Assembly (NCBI GenBank): GCA_902785825.1
Contig: CACZZZ010000008.1
Coordinates: forward strand, 1-64,000
Length of the DNA stretch: 64,000 bases
DNA from: an uncultured Bacteroidia bacterium
GTDB lineage: Bacteria; Bacteroidota; Bacteroidia; Bacteroidales; UBA932
Direction: 5' to 3'
Shown: positions 35,518 to 44,708 of the stretch, piece by piece
Layout of the letters: the number at the start of each line of letters is the position of its first letter
Position numbering within the stretch: the stretch's first letter is position 1
The notes under the pieces: generated by a model
The model's database searches: none
What the model saw: only the letters and a program-made list of their open reading frames with translations
What the model was told of the DNA's origin: nothing
Made by a program: the position numbers and the translations under genes

Positions 35518-36696
35518 TTAATTGTTGGTTTTCAAGTAATTCCAAAGCGGTTCCCACGTCACCTGCTCGATTACGACCTTCCTGTCTCCTCTACGGGTGT
35601 CATCATCAGCGCTGGCGGGGACCAAGGCTGTCCTCCTTCCAAAACCCTTATGGAAGAGCATATCCTCAGGCACTCCCCTCTTTACCAAAGCATCCCGGAC
35701 AGCCTTCGCCCTCGCTTCAGACAAACGCTCGTTGTAAGAATCACTACCCCTCGCGTCAGTATGGCCGCATATCATGAACTTCTTGTCAGTGAACTTCTTG
35801 AGAACATTGGCGACCTCGTCGAGAACAGACTCGCTCTCTTTGGTGATATCCGCCTTGTCGAAATCAAAAGTGACATTGTCCATCAATTCCGCGAGTGTTT
35901 TCTCGAACGGAACCTCTTTGTAAACCTCCCTGATAGTTTCCACAGGTACCTCTCTCACGACTTCTTTCTCCACCACCTTCTCAACTATCTTCTCAGTAGG
36001 CATAATCACCTCGGACTTCTTGCTCTTGCCACCTAACCGGAACACAAGCCCTGCCGTGCCCATGGCGAAATTAGCTCCTTTTGAGCCAAGGGATCTCATG
36101 TAATCTCCTCCAACACGGACACCTACCCTGTCTGACAGCCATCCCACAAGGCCAATACCGGCCGTGACTGGGATATAAGTTTTAGCGTCGAAGGTTGTGC
36201 CTTTATTCCACGCGTCCTCCGCTTTCCAGACAGCTTCCTTAGTCACATCACCTTCGAAACGCCCGAAGTAAAAGGTCGGGAAACTCTTCCGGTAATAACT
36301 GACACCAAGACGCAGATAAGGTTGGAGCCACTCACTCCGGACGAAAGGTCGGAACTGAATTCCAGGACCCGCCAGGACTGAAAAGCCATTCTTCAGAGAT
36401 CCTGACTCATAGTACCTCGCCAAGCCAAGAGTGCCTTGTACATCGGCATACAGCCATTTCTTGATCTCATAAGCGGAATACAGGCTCACCCCGCCATAAA
36501 GTTGCTTCTCCTCAAGGGTGAAGACATAATCACCTCCTGGCGTCTGGTGAAAGTTCGTAACCATCGTTCTCGTGTGGTTGATAGCGGATCCTCCGATCCC
36601 CAGCTCAACAGCATGGGAAGATTTTTGGGAATATGCCCGGACTGGGCATAACAAGATGACGGCCAAGGCCATCGGAATCAGATTGTTTTTCATCAT
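35518..36696 (-). CDS. OmpA family outer-membrane protein
   Basis: A signal peptide (about 1-23) precedes a predicted eight-stranded beta-barrel (about 25-220), a hinge rich in VVEKEVVREVPVE repeats, and an OmpA C-terminal domain (about 265-385). The latter has VTFDFDKADITKES and MICGHTDARGSDSYNERLSEARA, which bind peptidoglycan. It anchors the outer membrane to the cell wall. Its position between two lipoprotein genes suggests a joint envelope structure. M2 is an equally possible start. Confidence 0.93.
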   Translation of the reverse strand: MMKNNLIPMALAVILLCPVRAYSQKSSHAVELGIGGSAINHTRTMVTNFHQTPGGDYVFTLEEKQLYGGVSLYSAYEIKKWLYADVQGTLGLARYYESGSLKNGFSVLAGPGIQFRPFVRSEWLQPYLRLGVSYYRKSFPTFYFGRFEGDVTKEAVWKAEDAWNKGTTFDAKTYIPVTAGIGLVGWLSDRVGVRVGGDYMRSLGSKGANFAMGTAGLVFRLGGKSKKSEVIMPTEKIVEKVVEKEVVREVPVETIREVYKEVPFEKTLAELMDNVTFDFDKADITKESESVLDEVANVLKKFTDKKFMICGHTDARGSDSYNERLSEARAKAVRDALVKRGVPEDMLFHKGFGRRTALVPASADDDTRRGDRKVVIEQVTWEPLWNYLKTNN

Positions 36697-36718
36697 TCAG
36701 GTATTTTGATAATGATAG

Positions 36719-37819
36719 TCAATCAAACGAGTAGTCAACCAGGTTCTTTATCCCGGGAATCCCGTAATACGCCGCATCTATATCTCCTCTCAAGTATATT
36801 TTCTTGCCGATGAATTCCGGATGATCCACGAGATTAAGAGCATCCCGCATCGGGCCTTTGACCAACTGGACCGAGACACATGAGGATTTCTCGGAGACAG
36901 AGGAGCGAGGGGCGATGGCGATATTGGTATAAGAGTCGAAAGGGGCCTCGAACTTGATCCCGTTTTTACTGGAAGACAGGTCTCCTCCAACTATATAACC
37001 GCATACCCAGACCCCTTTCTCTCCAACATGGTCTTTCACCTGTGCGGCTCCATAGGCGCTGGATTTGTCCGCGCCAAGTCCCGCCTGGCCGGATGATCCT
37101 ATCTCAAAATCCTCCTCTCCCCACTTGCGTAGCGTGTCCAGTTTTATCGACACCTCCCCGCCTTGAGCCTCCGGTTGTCCCGGCAGCGATGGACAAGTTA
37201 CGCCAAGTGTCAGCATCTCCCTGGCTTCCAGCCTTTTAGTAACCAAAACAGTTGACTTGTCCTTTTCCTTGAGTGTCACGGCGAGTGAGCCTGGTTTGAA
37301 AAAGCCCATCCTCCCTTCAGAAGGACCATAAGAAAGGCTTTCACCATTGGACGAGACTTCAAGGCTGCCTCCAGGATAGACATCAGCGAAATCAGGATCG
37401 ATTTTCAATCGAAGTCCGCAGTTGAGTTGCGAACACTCGAGCAAAACATTTGTCACCGCACCGGCCTTGACGACTACCACCTGCTCGTCTCCGAATTGCG
37501 GAGCGTCAAATTCCGGCTTGCGGAACTCCCTGGACAATGCCGTGACTGTATATGTGCCGGGATTGACAAGCATAGTCTCGGGAGAATCTCCATAATAACC
37601 ATCATACAGGATCTCTCCCGCCGAATTCACAACTTTCAGCTTAAATGCGTCGGTGTCAGGATAGTCAGCGGCTCGGGTGATAATCCATGGGGAGAAACTC
37701 CATTTCAAGGATCCCTGACCGGTTTCAGAAGGCATTTTGTTACAAGAAGATAAAAGCGCTCCCATTACAAAAATGCCCCAAATGACGGAATGCGCGAATA
37801 AACGGACCAAAGTCTTCAT
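36719..37819 (-). CDS. DUF4493/DUF6359-type lipoprotein
   Basis: A lipoprotein signal (LLSSC, cysteine 26) is followed by a DUF4493-like region (about 35-220, with GTYTVTALSRE and TNVLLECSQLNC) as in Bacteroidetes surface lipoproteins, then a C-terminal OB-like segment (KGVWVCGYIVGG) resembling DUF6359. The function is unknown. It is the first gene of the three-gene envelope operon and is preceded by a leader of about 200 bases with hairpins. Confidence 0.78.
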   Translation of the reverse strand: MKTLVRLFAHSVIWGIFVMGALLSSCNKMPSETGQGSLKWSFSPWIITRAADYPDTDAFKLKVVNSAGEILYDGYYGDSPETMLVNPGTYTVTALSREFRKPEFDAPQFGDEQVVVVKAGAVTNVLLECSQLNCGLRLKIDPDFADVYPGGSLEVSSNGESLSYGPSEGRMGFFKPGSLAVTLKEKDKSTVLVTKRLEAREMLTLGVTCPSLPGQPEAQGGEVSIKLDTLRKWGEEDFEIGSSGQAGLGADKSSAYGAAQVKDHVGEKGVWVCGYIVGGDLSSSKNGIKFEAPFDSYTNIAIAPRSSVSEKSSCVSVQLVKGPMRDALNLVDHPEFIGKKIYLRGDIDAAYYGIPGIKNLVDYSFD

Positions 37820-37836
37820 AGCTCAATATTTTTTCT

Positions 37837-37856
37837 AAAATCCGCCTCGTAGCGGA
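37837..37856 (-). terminator. Terminator-like hairpin in the leader of the envelope operon
   Basis: On the minus strand TCCGC-TACGAG-GCGGA is followed by TTTT, 18 bases before the DUF4493 gene start. The stem is only five pairs, so strong termination is not certain; it may take part in leader regulation. Confidence 0.4.
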
Positions 37857-37877
37857 CTTGTCGCGAAGCTATGGAGA

Positions 37878-37958
37878 CTAAACAGAAATAATTGAAAGAA
37901 AGAGAAAAATGTTTATTAAAAAAGATGAATTTCCGTTTTTTACGGATAGAGAGGGCAT
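37878..37958 (-). CDS. Possible 26-residue leader ORF
   Basis: The untranslated leader contains an ATG followed by 25 codons and a stop, ending SFLINIFLFLSIISV, with a hydrophobic C-terminal half. It lies between the 13-bp hairpin and the terminator-like hairpin. There is no proof of translation. Confidence 0.25.
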   Translation of the reverse strand: MPSLSVKNGNSSFLINIFLFLSIISV

Positions 37959-37965
37959 AAAACAC

Positions 37966-37994
37966 GAAGCAATCGCAGTCACTGCGATCGCTCC
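37966..37994 (-). promoter_or_regulatory. Stable leader hairpin of the envelope operon
   Basis: The minus-strand RNA forms a stem GCGATCGCAG/CTGCGATTGC (37969-37991) with a three-base loop, extendable to 13 pairs using G-U pairs. It lies about 35 bases after the predicted transcription start. Confidence 0.6.
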
Positions 37995-38033
37995 GCTACT
38001 TAACCTAAACTTAAACTATGAAAAACTTCACGT

Positions 38034-38041
38034 CAAATATA
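38034..38041 (-). promoter_or_regulatory. Promoter -7 element of the envelope operon
   Basis: The minus strand reads TATATTTG. Transcription from here would give a leader of about 200 bases before the DUF4493 lipoprotein gene. Confidence 0.6.
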
Positions 38042-38102
38042 CAAATTCTTTTGATATCAACAATTATTTGATGCTTTTTTTTCGCTATTTGATAAAAAAA
38101 TT

Positions 38103-38702
38103 TCATTTATGTCGCGAAAGGAGTTCTTTTTCCAAGTCTCCCAAGCTGATTCCCATCTGCTCGTTCAGGACCAAAAGGTGGTAAAGCAGATCTGACGCCT
38201 CATAAATATACCGTCCCTTGTCTCCACGCATAGCCTCGAGAATGGTCTCGACAGCTTCCTCGCCAACCTTTTGGGAGATCTTGGCAACGCCCTCATTGAA
38301 CAACCTGGTGGTATAGTGTCCCTGCGGCATCTGCTCATGACGTTTTCTCACGACTTTCTCAAGCTCGCCCAAGAATCCTTGCTCAGGAGCGATATCAAAA
38401 CAAGACACTGTACCTCTGTGACACGCGGGGCCGTCAGGATCCACATAGACCAGGAGGGTATCGGCATCACAATCCGCCAATATCTCCTTGACATGCAGAT
38501 AGTTCCCGCTTGTCTCACCTTTCGTCCATAACTGTTTTCTCGACCGGCTCCAGAACGTCGCCAGTCCCGTCTGGAGAGTCTTGTCATACGCCTCCTCATT
38601 CATATATGCCAGCATCAGCACCTTTTTGGTGGAAGCGTCCTGGATGATTGCCGGAACAAGTCCGTCCGGATTCTTGCTGAAATCCAATGTTATCTTTTCC
38701 AT
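38103..38702 (-). CDS. hisIE: Bifunctional phosphoribosyl-AMP cyclohydrolase / phosphoribosyl-ATP pyrophosphatase
   Basis: This is a fused enzyme for histidine steps 2 and 3. The N-terminal cyclohydrolase domain (about 1-105) has [22 protein letters not shown] and the zinc-binding DCDADTLL and CHRGTVSCF. The C-terminal pyrophosphatase domain (about 110-199) has [27 protein letters not shown]. The 199-residue length fits the fused form. It is the last gene of the operon, 14 bases after hisF. No strong terminator is visible after it. Confidence 0.96.
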   Translation of the reverse strand: MEKITLDFSKNPDGLVPAIIQDASTKKVLMLAYMNEEAYDKTLQTGLATFWSRSRKQLWTKGETSGNYLHVKEILADCDADTLLVYVDPDGPACHRGTVSCFDIAPEQGFLGELEKVVRKRHEQMPQGHYTTRLFNEGVAKISQKVGEEAVETILEAMRGDKGRYIYEASDLLYHLLVLNEQMGISLGDLEKELLSRHK

Positions 38703-38716
38703 ATTATTATTGTGTT

Positions 38717-39472
38717 TTATAATCTCACTGGTATTCCTTCCGATTGAAGAAACCGCTTCAGGTCCTTGATTGATATCTCACCATAGTGGAACAGACTGGC
38801 CGCGAGGGCGGCGTCAGCCCGCCCTTTTGTCAGCACATCAGCGATGTCCCTCATGCTACCGGCACCTCCCGAAGCTATAACCGGGATTGAGAGGCTTCCG
38901 CACAGGCGGGAGAACTCCTCGCATGGATAGCCGTTTTTAGTGCCATCATGATCCATCGAAGTGAATAATATCTCTCCCGCGCCACGCTCCTGCGCCTCAA
39001 GGGCCCACGTAAATAGCTCTTTATCAGAAGGAGACGTGCCTCCAGAGGTGAACACAGTCCACTTTCCACCGACGAACTTGGCGTCTATGGCAACCACGAC
39101 GAACTGACTGCCGAAATGGCCGGCTATCTGTTCAATAAGCCTTGGATCACGCACGGCGGCACTGTTCACCGTGACCTTATCCGCCCCTGTCTCGAGCAGT
39201 CTGGAAGCGTCTTCCAATGAGGATATTCCTCCTCCGACAGTAAATGGAATATCAATCCTCTCTGCTATGGAACGGACGAGTCCTGTGAAAGTCTTGCGTC
39301 CCTCTCTGGTCGCGGATATATCCAGATAGACCAGCTCATCCGCTCCCTCGCTGGCGTAAAACGCCCCGAGCTCGACAGCGTCACCCACTTCCTTAAGATT
39401 AAGGAAATTGATGCCTTTGACAGTCTTCCCATCTTTCACATCCAGACAAGGGATTATTCTTTTAGCCACCAT
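38717..39472 (-). CDS. hisF: Imidazole glycerol phosphate synthase subunit HisF
   Basis: This is a (beta/alpha)8-barrel cyclase (251 residues) that with HisH makes imidazole glycerol phosphate and AICAR. It shows [21 protein letters not shown] with the first catalytic aspartate, PFTVGGGI and [11 protein letters not shown]. Its start overlaps hisA by 11 bases. Confidence 0.97.
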   Translation of the reverse strand: MVAKRIIPCLDVKDGKTVKGINFLNLKEVGDAVELGAFYASEGADELVYLDISATREGRKTFTGLVRSIAERIDIPFTVGGGISSLEDASRLLETGADKVTVNSAAVRDPRLIEQIAGHFGSQFVVVAIDAKFVGGKWTVFTSGGTSPSDKELFTWALEAQERGAGEILFTSMDHDGTKNGYPCEEFSRLCGSLSIPVIASGGAGSMRDIADVLTKGRADAALAASLFHYGEISIKDLKRFLQSEGIPVRL

Positions 39473-40178
39473 AAGCTATATCCTCCAATTTTATCCGCCC
39501 CTCATACAGCGCCTTACCCACGATAACGGCCGGAACTCCGACATCCTCAAGGGCTTTTATATCCCGGACATCCCCGACTCCACCGCTTGCCGTAATCCCC
39601 ACACCAGGGAACCTGTCCATCAGGCTTTTGTAGAAGTTTGGATCCGGACCAGTTAGCATTCCATCCTTAGAGATGTCTGTAACAATGACTTCCGAAAGAA
39701 CCGGAAGGAAGGAATCAAGCAAGGAGGTGATCTCCGCCCCGGAGGTTTCTGTCCATCCGCTGACCGCCACCTTGGTACCCCTGACATCAGCTCCGAGGAC
39801 AATCTTATCCGGGCCATATTCCCGCAATAAAGACTTGAACAAGTTCGGATCTTTGACCGCCATGGTCCCTAAAACGACTCTCGAGGCTCCCGCTTCGAGA
39901 ACAGCGTCAACGTCACCGCGAGTCTTGATCCCTCCTCCCCATTCTATCTCCGTTCCCGGGACCGAGGCCAGTTCTTTCAAAGTCTCCAGATTGACGGGAA
40001 AGCCTGATTTCGCCCCATCAAGATCAACAGCGTGCACACGGGTCAGTCCAGAAGCAAAAAAACGCTCCGCCATCTCCTGCGGTTTGGCGGAATAGAATGT
40101 GGATCTGTTGTAATCGCCCTGGGAGAGGCGCACGCATCGCCCCCCGATTATGTCTATGGCGGGAACAATTCTTATCAT
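39462..40178 (-). CDS. hisA: ProFAR isomerase HisA
   Basis: This is a (beta/alpha)8-barrel isomerase (238 residues) acting on N'-5'-phosphoribosyl-formimino-AICAR-ribonucleotide. The N-terminal [22 protein letters not shown] holds the catalytic aspartate. [13 protein letters not shown] and [14 protein letters not shown] are typical. It overlaps hisH by four bases upstream and hisF by 11 downstream. Confidence 0.97.
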   Translation of the reverse strand: MIRIVPAIDIIGGRCVRLSQGDYNRSTFYSAKPQEMAERFFASGLTRVHAVDLDGAKSGFPVNLETLKELASVPGTEIEWGGGIKTRGDVDAVLEAGASRVVLGTMAVKDPNLFKSLLREYGPDKIVLGADVRGTKVAVSGWTETSGAEITSLLDSFLPVLSEVIVTDISKDGMLTGPDPNFYKSLMDRFPGVGITASGGVGDVRDIKALEDVGVPAVIVGKALYEGRIKLEDIAYGG

Positions 40179-40765
40179 AATTCCAGGAAATTCTTTAGCA
40201 ACCTGGCCCCGTCGGAGCCGCTTTTCTCAGGATGGAACTGGGTCCCATAGAAGTTGTCGTGACGAAGTGCCGCGCTGAACCTTCGGCCATGGAGGGTGGA
40301 CGCTATCGTGTCAGGGCATATCTCAGCATAATAAGAGTGTACATAATACATGTACGCTCCCTCTTTAATGCCGTCAAACAGGCCAGAGCTCAATCCTTCT
40401 ATCTGGTTCCAACCCATGTGAGGGACTTTCAAGTCAGGATCATCCGGCCTGAACCGTCGCACATCGGTGTCAAAGACTCCAAGACAGTCGGCATCCCCCT
40501 CCTCGCTATGGCGGCAAAGAATCTGCATACCGACACAGATTCCCAGCACAGGTTTCCGGATTGAGAGAATTACAGAATCCAAGCCCAGGGAACGAAGGCC
40601 GTTAAGAGCCACGGAGGCGTCTCCAACCCCAGGGAGAAGCACCTTGTCCGCCGAGGTAAGCCTTGAAGGATCAGCTGTCAGGTCCCACTCCGTCACGCCT
40701 AAGCGACGAAGCGCGTTTATGACTGACAACACATTCCCGGCATCATATTTTACTATGGCTATCAT
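40175..40765 (-). CDS. hisH: Imidazole glycerol phosphate synthase glutaminase subunit HisH
   Basis: This is a class I glutamine amidotransferase (196 residues) that supplies ammonia to HisF. The nucleophile lies in VLGICVGMQIL, where valine replaces the commoner leucine after the cysteine. The histidine/glutamate pair is in FYGTQFHPEKSG. The start overlaps the stop of the HisC-HisB fusion gene by four bases. Confidence 0.97.
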   Translation of the reverse strand: MIAIVKYDAGNVLSVINALRRLGVTEWDLTADPSRLTSADKVLLPGVGDASVALNGLRSLGLDSVILSIRKPVLGICVGMQILCRHSEEGDADCLGVFDTDVRRFRPDDPDLKVPHMGWNQIEGLSSGLFDGIKEGAYMYYVHSYYAEICPDTIASTLHGRRFSAALRHDNFYGTQFHPEKSGSDGARLLKNFLEL

Positions 40766-42426
40766 AAGACTCCCTTGCTGCTTGGAACCGAAAAGTTGAA
40801 AGGATCCTTTCGCACAGCGGCGCGCAAAGCCCTGGCGAAAGCCTTGAACACAGCCTCCGCGATGTGATGATTATTCTCCCCTTTCGCGGTTATGTGAAGA
40901 TTGCACCTCATCGCTGAGCAGAGAGATTGGAAGAAGTGCTTGAACATCTCTGTCGGAGTGTCACCGACATATTCCCTGGTAAAAGTCACATCCCATTTGA
41001 AGTCCACCCTTCCGCCAAGATCCAGAAGCACAAGGGCTTCCGACTCATCCATCGGTAGGGTGAAGCCATATCTTTCAATACCTTTACGGTCGCCGAGAGC
41101 CTCGAGAAGAGCCTCCCCAAGGGTTATGGCCACATCTTCCATAGTGTGATGCTCATCCACATCAAGATCTCCCTCGGCTTTGACAGTCAATGAGATGCCC
41201 CCGTGATGAGGGATCTGCTCCAGCATGTGATCGAAGAAACGCAGTCCTGTGCTGATTTCCGACTCACCGGTTCCGTCAAGATCGACGGCCACCATAATCC
41301 GGGTCTCCTTCGTGACTCTTTCCCGACATGCCTTTCGTCCTGCTGCAGCCGTCTGGACAAGCTTAAGGCCAGGATTCTCATATTCTTCTATCGACCTCAA
41401 CAGGCGCTCGTTCTCCTGTGGTGTGCCGATGGTGATCCTGAGGCAGTTCAAGCATCCGGGAACAGTGGAGCGATTCCTGACTATTATTCCGTCCTTAATA
41501 AGATGGTCGTATAATCCTAAGGGATCTTTAACTCTCACAAGCAGGAAATTCGCGTCGCTGGGAAAGACTTTTTCCACACAATCAAACGCCTCCAATCGGG
41601 CACCCAAGGTCGGACGCTGGGCCAATATCGTTTCAGTCTCTTCTTTAATCTTCTCAGGATCAAGTCTTTCCAAAGCCAGTTTCAGCGTGTCCGTACCAAT
41701 ATTATAGGGATAGCGAACCATGTCGAAAACCGAGATAATAGCAGGATCGGCGATTGTCATACCGATTCTTAACCCAGCCAGGCCACAGGCCTTTGACAGG
41801 GTCTGAAGTATAACAAGTTTGGGATATTCCTCCAAAAGCCTTTTCATGGATCCTTCCGGAGCGAAGTCCACATAAGCCTCATCAAGAACCACTATCCCCC
41901 CGAAAGAGTCCAGTATCATCCGGAGGTCCTTCTCGGGGAAAGCGTTGCCGGTCGGATTATTCGGGGAACAGATGAACATCAAACGGGTGTTCGCATCGCA
42001 TGCCTCCAGCAAAGCGTCCACCGGCAAAGAGAAATCTTCCCTCAACTGTACTTGACGTCGCTGTACCCCGTTTATGTCAGCACATACCGAATACATCCCG
42101 TAACTCGGGGCGATCATGACCGCATTATTGATGCCAGGCTCACAGAACACCCTGAAGCACAGGTCAATAGACTCATCGCTCCCGTTCCCGAGGAATAGCA
42201 TATCCTTCGGCACCCCACGATATTCAGCCAAGCGCCCGAGCAAAGTTTCCCTCAGACTTCTGGACGGGTACCGATTGAGGCCGCCAAACCCGTAGGGACT
42301 CTCATTGGCATCCATGAATATACCAAGATCGCCCTGGTACTCGTCCCGGGCCGTGGAATACGGTACAAGATTCCTGATGTTGAGCCGCATCAAGCTCGTA
42401 AGCTCATCCTTTCTCATTCGTTTCAC
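40762..42426 (-). CDS. hisCB: Fused histidinol-phosphate aminotransferase and imidazoleglycerol-phosphate dehydratase
   Basis: One continuous 554-codon frame encodes two complete histidine enzymes. Residues about 1-350 are HisC, a class I/II PLP aminotransferase (FMDANESPYG, SPNNPTGNAF and the lysine in TLSKACGLAGLRIG). Residues about 362-554 are the dehydratase domain of HisB (FFDHMLEQIPHHGG, DVDEHHTMEDVAITLG and GENNHHIAEAVFKAFARALR, all Mn ligands present). The HAD histidinol-phosphatase domain usual in Bacteroidetes HisB is absent, and no other phosphatase lies in the operon. Overlaps of four bases on both sides argue against an assembly artefact. The fusion is unusual to my knowledge. 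Confidence 0.93.
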   Translation of the reverse strand: MKRMRKDELTSLMRLNIRNLVPYSTARDEYQGDLGIFMDANESPYGFGGLNRYPSRSLRETLLGRLAEYRGVPKDMLFLGNGSDESIDLCFRVFCEPGINNAVMIAPSYGMYSVCADINGVQRRQVQLREDFSLPVDALLEACDANTRLMFICSPNNPTGNAFPEKDLRMILDSFGGIVVLDEAYVDFAPEGSMKRLLEEYPKLVILQTLSKACGLAGLRIGMTIADPAIISVFDMVRYPYNIGTDTLKLALERLDPEKIKEETETILAQRPTLGARLEAFDCVEKVFPSDANFLLVRVKDPLGLYDHLIKDGIIVRNRSTVPGCLNCLRITIGTPQENERLLRSIEEYENPGLKLVQTAAAGRKACRERVTKETRIMVAVDLDGTGESEISTGLRFFDHMLEQIPHHGGISLTVKAEGDLDVDEHHTMEDVAITLGEALLEALGDRKGIERYGFTLPMDESEALVLLDLGGRVDFKWDVTFTREYVGDTPTEMFKHFFQSLCSAMRCNLHITAKGENNHHIAEAVFKAFARALRAAVRKDPFNFSVPSSKGVL

Positions 42427-43715
42427 TCTTTTATGGTTCCACTACCGACTCTAATCCTGACCGCATTCGCGTGAGCCTCCAACATCTCGGCGTCAGCCAT
42501 TGTGGAGATCGTCTTGCCGAGGGTAGAAAGGCCCTGCGCACTTAAAGACTGGAAGGTTATGGCGTGCATGAAACTCTCGACGCCCAAACCGCTCCACGCC
42601 ACTGCGGTGCCGCCTGTCGGAAGGATATGGTTCGTGCCGCTCGCGTAATCACCCGCGCTTTCTGGTGAATAATGTCCAAGGAAAACGCTTCCGGCCGCCT
42701 CGACTTTCTTCGCCAAAGACTCAGGATCCTTCACGGCCAGAATAAGATGCTCCGGAGCATAAAGATTGGCGAAATCCATACACTCGTCCAAATCTTTCAT
42801 GACTATGATACGGCTCTCCGCCAAGGAAGCCTCGACTATCTTATTTCTTGAGAGAGACTCTTTCTGGACCTCGATCTCACGAAGCACGCTCCTTGCGACA
42901 GTGACACTATCGCTAAGCAGAACCACTTGACTGTCAGGGCCATGCTCAGCCTGTGAGAGGAGATCAGCCGCCACAAACGAGACATCGGCGCTCTCATCAG
43001 CTATGACAAGGACCTCTGATGGACCCGCCGGCATATCCGTAGCCACTCCTTCTTTACTGACAAGCTGTTTCGCCTTGGTGACATAGCGGTTCCCGGGACC
43101 GAAAATCTTATCGACCTTGGCGATAGACTCCGTGCCGTAAGCCATAGCGGCCACGGCCTGCGCCCCACCTATCTTATAAATATCCTCAATTCCGCACAAT
43201 GAGGCGGCGAAAAGGATCGCTGGAGCCACAGTCCCATCTTTAGATGGAGGAGTGAACATGACCCGTTCGCGACATCCAGCTATCGATGAAGGAACTCCAA
43301 GCATAAGGACGGTGGAGAACAGAGGAGCGGTTCCTCCAGGAATATAAAGCCCAACTCTCCTGATTGGGAGATAACGACGCCGGCATGTCGTCCCAGCACC
43401 GTCATTCCATTCAGTATCTTTGGGCAATTCCAGCTCATGGAAAGACCTGATTCTGGCAGCGGCCTCCATTATAGCGTTCTTGAGATCTTCCGGGACCAAT
43501 CCGGGAGCGGCCTCAATTTCTTCCCTGGAAACTTTCGCATCGACAAGAGGGAATCCCTCAATAGCCTCAGAGACTTGCCTCAAAGCCGTGTCCCCACCTT
43601 TACGGATTTGTTCAAGAATGCTCCCTACACGCCATTCCAACATGGCGTCATCACGTCCGACCCTCCTGGTGAGGGGAACCCATTGCTGCCTGTCCGGCTC
43701 AACATATTTTCTCAT
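42423..43715 (-). CDS. hisD: Histidinol dehydrogenase
   Basis: This NAD- and zinc-dependent enzyme oxidises histidinol to histidine in two steps. The 430-residue protein shows RRVGLYIPGGTAPLFSTVLMLGVP, the DMPAGPSEVLVIAD segment, LLSQAEHGPDSQVVLL and YAPEHLIL, with the catalytic histidine pair at the expected places. It overlaps the hisCB start by four bases. Confidence 0.97.
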   Translation of the reverse strand: MRKYVEPDRQQWVPLTRRVGRDDAMLEWRVGSILEQIRKGGDTALRQVSEAIEGFPLVDAKVSREEIEAAPGLVPEDLKNAIMEAAARIRSFHELELPKDTEWNDGAGTTCRRRYLPIRRVGLYIPGGTAPLFSTVLMLGVPSSIAGCRERVMFTPPSKDGTVAPAILFAASLCGIEDIYKIGGAQAVAAMAYGTESIAKVDKIFGPGNRYVTKAKQLVSKEGVATDMPAGPSEVLVIADESADVSFVAADLLSQAEHGPDSQVVLLSDSVTVARSVLREIEVQKESLSRNKIVEASLAESRIIVMKDLDECMDFANLYAPEHLILAVKDPESLAKKVEAAGSVFLGHYSPESAGDYASGTNHILPTGGTAVAWSGLGVESFMHAITFQSLSAQGLSTLGKTISTMADAEMLEAHANAVRIRVGSGTIKE

Positions 43716-43718
43716 GAC

Positions 43719-44570
43719 TCAATCTATTACTTTATCGAGGTTAAGAATCAGAATCCCTTCCGCTCCGATCTGTTTCAGACTCTCGACTGTATGCCAAAGA
43801 TCGGAGTCGTCCACGACGGAATGGATTGAGCACCAGCCGTCAAGAGCCAGCGGCATGACCGTGGGACTACGCATGGACGGGAGAAGCCGCATGGCGTCTT
43901 CCAGCTTATCTGAAGGAATATTCATCAAGATGTATTTCTTTCCGCGGCTTTCACGGACGGCGTCAAAACGGAAAAGAATCGAGTCAATCAGCTTTTGTTT
44001 TCCGCTTTCCGCATCTTTTCTGCCGATAAGTACGGCCTCACTCTCCAGTACGACCTCAACTTCTCTCAGGCCATTCGACACCAGAGTTCCGCCTGATGAG
44101 ACTATGTCGAAAATGGCATCGGCGATTCCCGCCGTGGGCGCGATCTCCACAGACCCTTTTATCTCTCGGATCTGGGCGGATATTCCTTGCTCGGACAAGA
44201 ATTTCTTCAAGACGGAAGGATATGAAGTGGCTATGGAACGGCCCTGGAACCATGACAAGCCGGGATAATCGACCTCCTTGGGCACAGCCAGCGAGATACG
44301 GCACTTCCCGAATCCAAGTTTACGGATCACCACCACATCAGCCCCTGACTCGGCAATCTCATTGAAGCCGACTATTCCCAAGTCGGCCGCACCGTCACAG
44401 ACAACCCCAGGAATGTCATCGTCCCTGAGATAGAGCAGCTCCAGCGGAAAATCCGAAGCCTTACCGATGAACTTGCGTTTTGTGTCATCGACATCAATTC
44501 CTGAGTCTTTCAAGAGCTTGACGCTCTCCTCGTTTAGTCTTCCTTTAGACTGAATGGCTAATCTTATCAT
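43719..44570 (-). CDS. hisG: ATP phosphoribosyltransferase (long form)
   Basis: This enzyme commits PRPP and ATP to histidine synthesis. The 283-residue length includes the C-terminal ACT-like regulatory domain (about 210-283) that allows feedback inhibition by histidine, so it does not need HisZ. IRLAIQSKGRLNEESVKLLKDSGI and the SGGTLVSNGLREVE PRPP loop are seen. It is the first structural gene after the leader/attenuator, three bases before hisD. Confidence 0.97.
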   Translation of the reverse strand: MIRLAIQSKGRLNEESVKLLKDSGIDVDDTKRKFIGKASDFPLELLYLRDDDIPGVVCDGAADLGIVGFNEIAESGADVVVIRKLGFGKCRISLAVPKEVDYPGLSWFQGRSIATSYPSVLKKFLSEQGISAQIREIKGSVEIAPTAGIADAIFDIVSSGGTLVSNGLREVEVVLESEAVLIGRKDAESGKQKLIDSILFRFDAVRESRGKKYILMNIPSDKLEDAMRLLPSMRSPTVMPLALDGWCSIHSVVDDSDLWHTVESLKQIGAEGILILNLDKVID

Positions 44571-44581
44571 TACCTTAAAAC

Positions 44582-44611
44582 AAAAAAGGCTTGCCAGGTT
44601 TCTGGCAAGCC
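44582..44611 (-). terminator. his operon attenuator (terminator arm)
   Basis: On the minus strand a perfect 10-bp stem GGCTTGCCAG/CTGGCAAGCC (44588-44597 with 44602-44611, four-base loop) is followed by six T residues, between the leader peptide and hisG. The upstream arm CTTGCCAG can instead pair with CTGGTAAG at 44644-44651 (one G-U pair), which would form the competing antiterminator. Confidence 0.9.
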
Positions 44612-44632
44612 GATGTCACACTTCAAATATAG

Positions 44633-44680
44633 TCACACCATCACTTACCAGACTTATACAGCCAGGTGATGATGATGGTG
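44633..44680 (-). promoter_or_regulatory. his attenuator regions 1 and 2
   Basis: Region 1 (44673-44680) lies in the histidine codons and reads CACCATCA on the minus strand. Region 2 (44636-44643) reads TGATGGTG and is its exact complement. The adjoining CTGGTAAG (44644-44651) pairs with the terminator's 5' arm. Together these give the classical mutually exclusive 1:2, 2:3 and 3:4 pairings. Confidence 0.85.
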
Positions 44681-44701
44681 ATAAGAGGCAAATGACTTCA
44701 T
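44654..44701 (-). CDS. hisL: his operon leader peptide
   Basis: A 15-codon frame encodes MKSFASYHHHHHLAV, with five consecutive histidine codons (CAC CAT CAT CAT CAC), ending 42 bases before the attenuator hairpin. This is the signature of a translational histidine sensor: stalling at the histidine codons would free region 2 to form the antiterminator, allowing hisG-IE transcription when charged tRNA-His is scarce. The promoter lies immediately upstream, so the leader has almost no untranslated region. The gene is far too short for ordinary gene calling. Confidence 0.93.
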   Translation of the reverse strand: MKSFASYHHHHHLAV

Positions 44702-44708
44702 TTCGTCC

